Source: a bacterium UBA4883 (GTDB taxonomy: Bacteria > Bacillota > Clostridia > Oscillospirales > Acutalibacteraceae). From it: a DNA stretch of 5,267 nt. Positions 4,465 to 5,267 of the stretch are shown here, piece after piece. The stretch is from positions 2,420 to 7,686 of the forward strand of contig DHDF01000105.1 of NCBI GenBank assembly GCA_002399225.1, read 5' to 3'. A model generated the notes under the pieces. It had not been told where the DNA came from. It made no database searches and worked only from the letters and a program-made list of their open reading frames with translations. The translations under genes were made by a program, and so were the position numbers. Positions within the stretch are counted from its first letter, which is position 1. Each line of letters begins with the position of its first letter.

Positions 4465-5267
4465 ATGAAACAGCTCAGAAGGACGATGTTGTTCGTGCCC
4501 GGGAACAATCCCGGGATGATCCGGGACGCCGGCATCTATGATGTCGACAGCATCATGTTTGATCTGGAGGATTCGGTCTCGGTCGGCGAAAAAGACGCCG
4601 CGCGGTTTCTGGTCTATGAAATGCTGAGAACCATCGACTATCACGGCAAGGAACTGATTGTGCGCGTCAATTCCCCGGACACCGGGACGGGGCTTGAGGA
4701 TCTCAGGGCGATGGTCAGCACCCGCAGGGTCGCGATCCGCCTGCCGAAGACGGAATGTGCGGAGGATGTGCTCGGATGCGAAAAGAAAATCGCGGCCATC
4801 GAGCGCGAACGCGGCATCCCGGAGGGCTCCACTCGGATGATGGCGGCCATCGAAAGCGCGGTGGGCGTGCTGAACGCAAAGGAGATCGCGTTTTCCACAA
4901 AACGCCTGATCGGGATCGCGCTCGGCGCGGAGGACTATGTCACCGACCTGAAAACGACGCGCTCCGCCGACGGAACCGAGCTGCTGTTCGCGCGCTGCAT
5001 GATCCTGCAGGCCGCGCGCGCGGCGGGGATCGACGCGATCGACTCGGTCTATTCCGACGTCGACAACGAGGAGGGCTTCCGCAGCGAGGTCGCCCTGATC
5101 AAACAGCTCGGCTTCGATGGAAAGAGCATCATCAACCCAAGGCAGATCAAGCCGGTGCAGGAAATCTATACGCCGACGAAGAAAGAGATCGACAGGTCAC
5201 TTGCCGTCATGGATGCGATCGAAGAAGCGAGGAAAAAGGGCTCCGGCGTCATTGCGCTCAACGGCAA
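4465..5267 (+). CDS. citE: Citrate lyase beta subunit (citryl-ACP lyase), C terminus cut by window edge
   Basis: Cleaves citryl-ACP to acetyl-ACP and oxaloacetate, the second step of citrate lyase. 267 codons are present and the frame runs off the right edge; family members are about 290-300 residues, so roughly 25-35 are missing. The fold is a TIM barrel of the HpcH/HpaI-CitE type. Seen are RRTMLFVPGNNPGM at the N terminus, FDLEDSV (Asp33-Val38), VRVN (Arg67), RLPKTE, AAIESAVGVLNA (Glu130) and ALGAEDYVTDLKTTRS (Asp157), then KSIINPRQI. Arg67, Glu130 and Asp157 are the likely substrate and Mg2+ residues by family analogy. Direct linkage to citD favours true CitE over the stand-alone malyl/citramalyl-CoA lyase paralogues. 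GGGGTGA (4451-4457) inside citD serves as ribosome binding site. citF is expected next. Confidence 0.95.
   Translation, partial: MKQLRRTMLFVPGNNPGMIRDAGIYDVDSIMFDLEDSVSVGEKDAARFLVYEMLRTIDYHGKELIVRVNSPDTGTGLEDLRAMVSTRRVAIRLPKTECAEDVLGCEKKIAAIERERGIPEGSTRMMAAIESAVGVLNAKEIAFSTKRLIGIALGAEDYVTDLKTTRSADGTELLFARCMILQAARAAGIDAIDSVYSDVDNEEGFRSEVALIKQLGFDGKSIINPRQIKPVQEIYTPTKKEIDRSLAVMDAIEEARKKGSGVIALNG

Noticed and set aside
4102..4644. 180-codon minus-strand frame opposite citD and early citE
   Set aside because: It is a shadow of two clearly identified citrate lyase genes.
1..5267. CRISPR array, tRNA, rRNA, riboswitch or mobile element
   Set aside because: No regularly spaced repeats, cloverleaf-like folds, rRNA segments or transposase/integrase motifs were recognised by eye. 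A covariance-model search was not possible.

Overview
The window reads as a chromosomal citrate-metabolism locus from an anaerobic Firmicute, most likely a Clostridia member of moderate GC. The reasons are GC-rich genes separated by AT-rich gaps, strong AGGAGG-type ribosome binding sites, a TTG start, sigma-A type promoters, and a clostridial-looking gene set. The genus cannot be read from the sequence.

Layout. Positions 1-1199 (minus strand) hold the first 399 codons of an aconitase that runs off the left edge. Positions 1200-1659 are an AT-rich gap containing the aconitase promoter, several copies of an ATTGTGC-type motif, a bulged hairpin and a strong terminator. Positions 1660-2646 (minus) encode a complete LysR-type regulator, transcribed toward the aconitase but separated from it by the terminator. 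Positions 2647-2931 are the divergent control region between lysR and a plus-strand operon. That operon has an isocitrate dehydrogenase (TTG start at 2932, ends 4086), then citD (4165-4461, citrate lyase acyl carrier protein) and citE (from 4465, cut by the right edge, citrate lyase beta subunit). citF would be expected just beyond.

How the genes fit together. Aconitase and isocitrate dehydrogenase turn citrate into 2-oxoglutarate, the oxidative half-TCA route to glutamate in anaerobes. Citrate lyase instead splits citrate into acetate and oxaloacetate. The locus therefore holds both fates of citrate around one LysR regulator. The dehydrogenase has the isocitrate-binding Ser/Asn/Arg set but an Asp where NADP enzymes carry Lys, which predicts NAD+ use.

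The main non-coding signal is a 15-base element, GTGAAWWGTGCCCAA. It is present once before the aconitase and once before the icd-citDE operon, with 13 of 15 bases identical. It is accompanied by three ATTGTGCA copies near the aconitase promoter, and I propose these as candidate operators of the LysR protein. No mobile element, CRISPR array, tRNA or rRNA was seen. I saw no clearly novel system; the interest lies in regulation and in enzyme variants.
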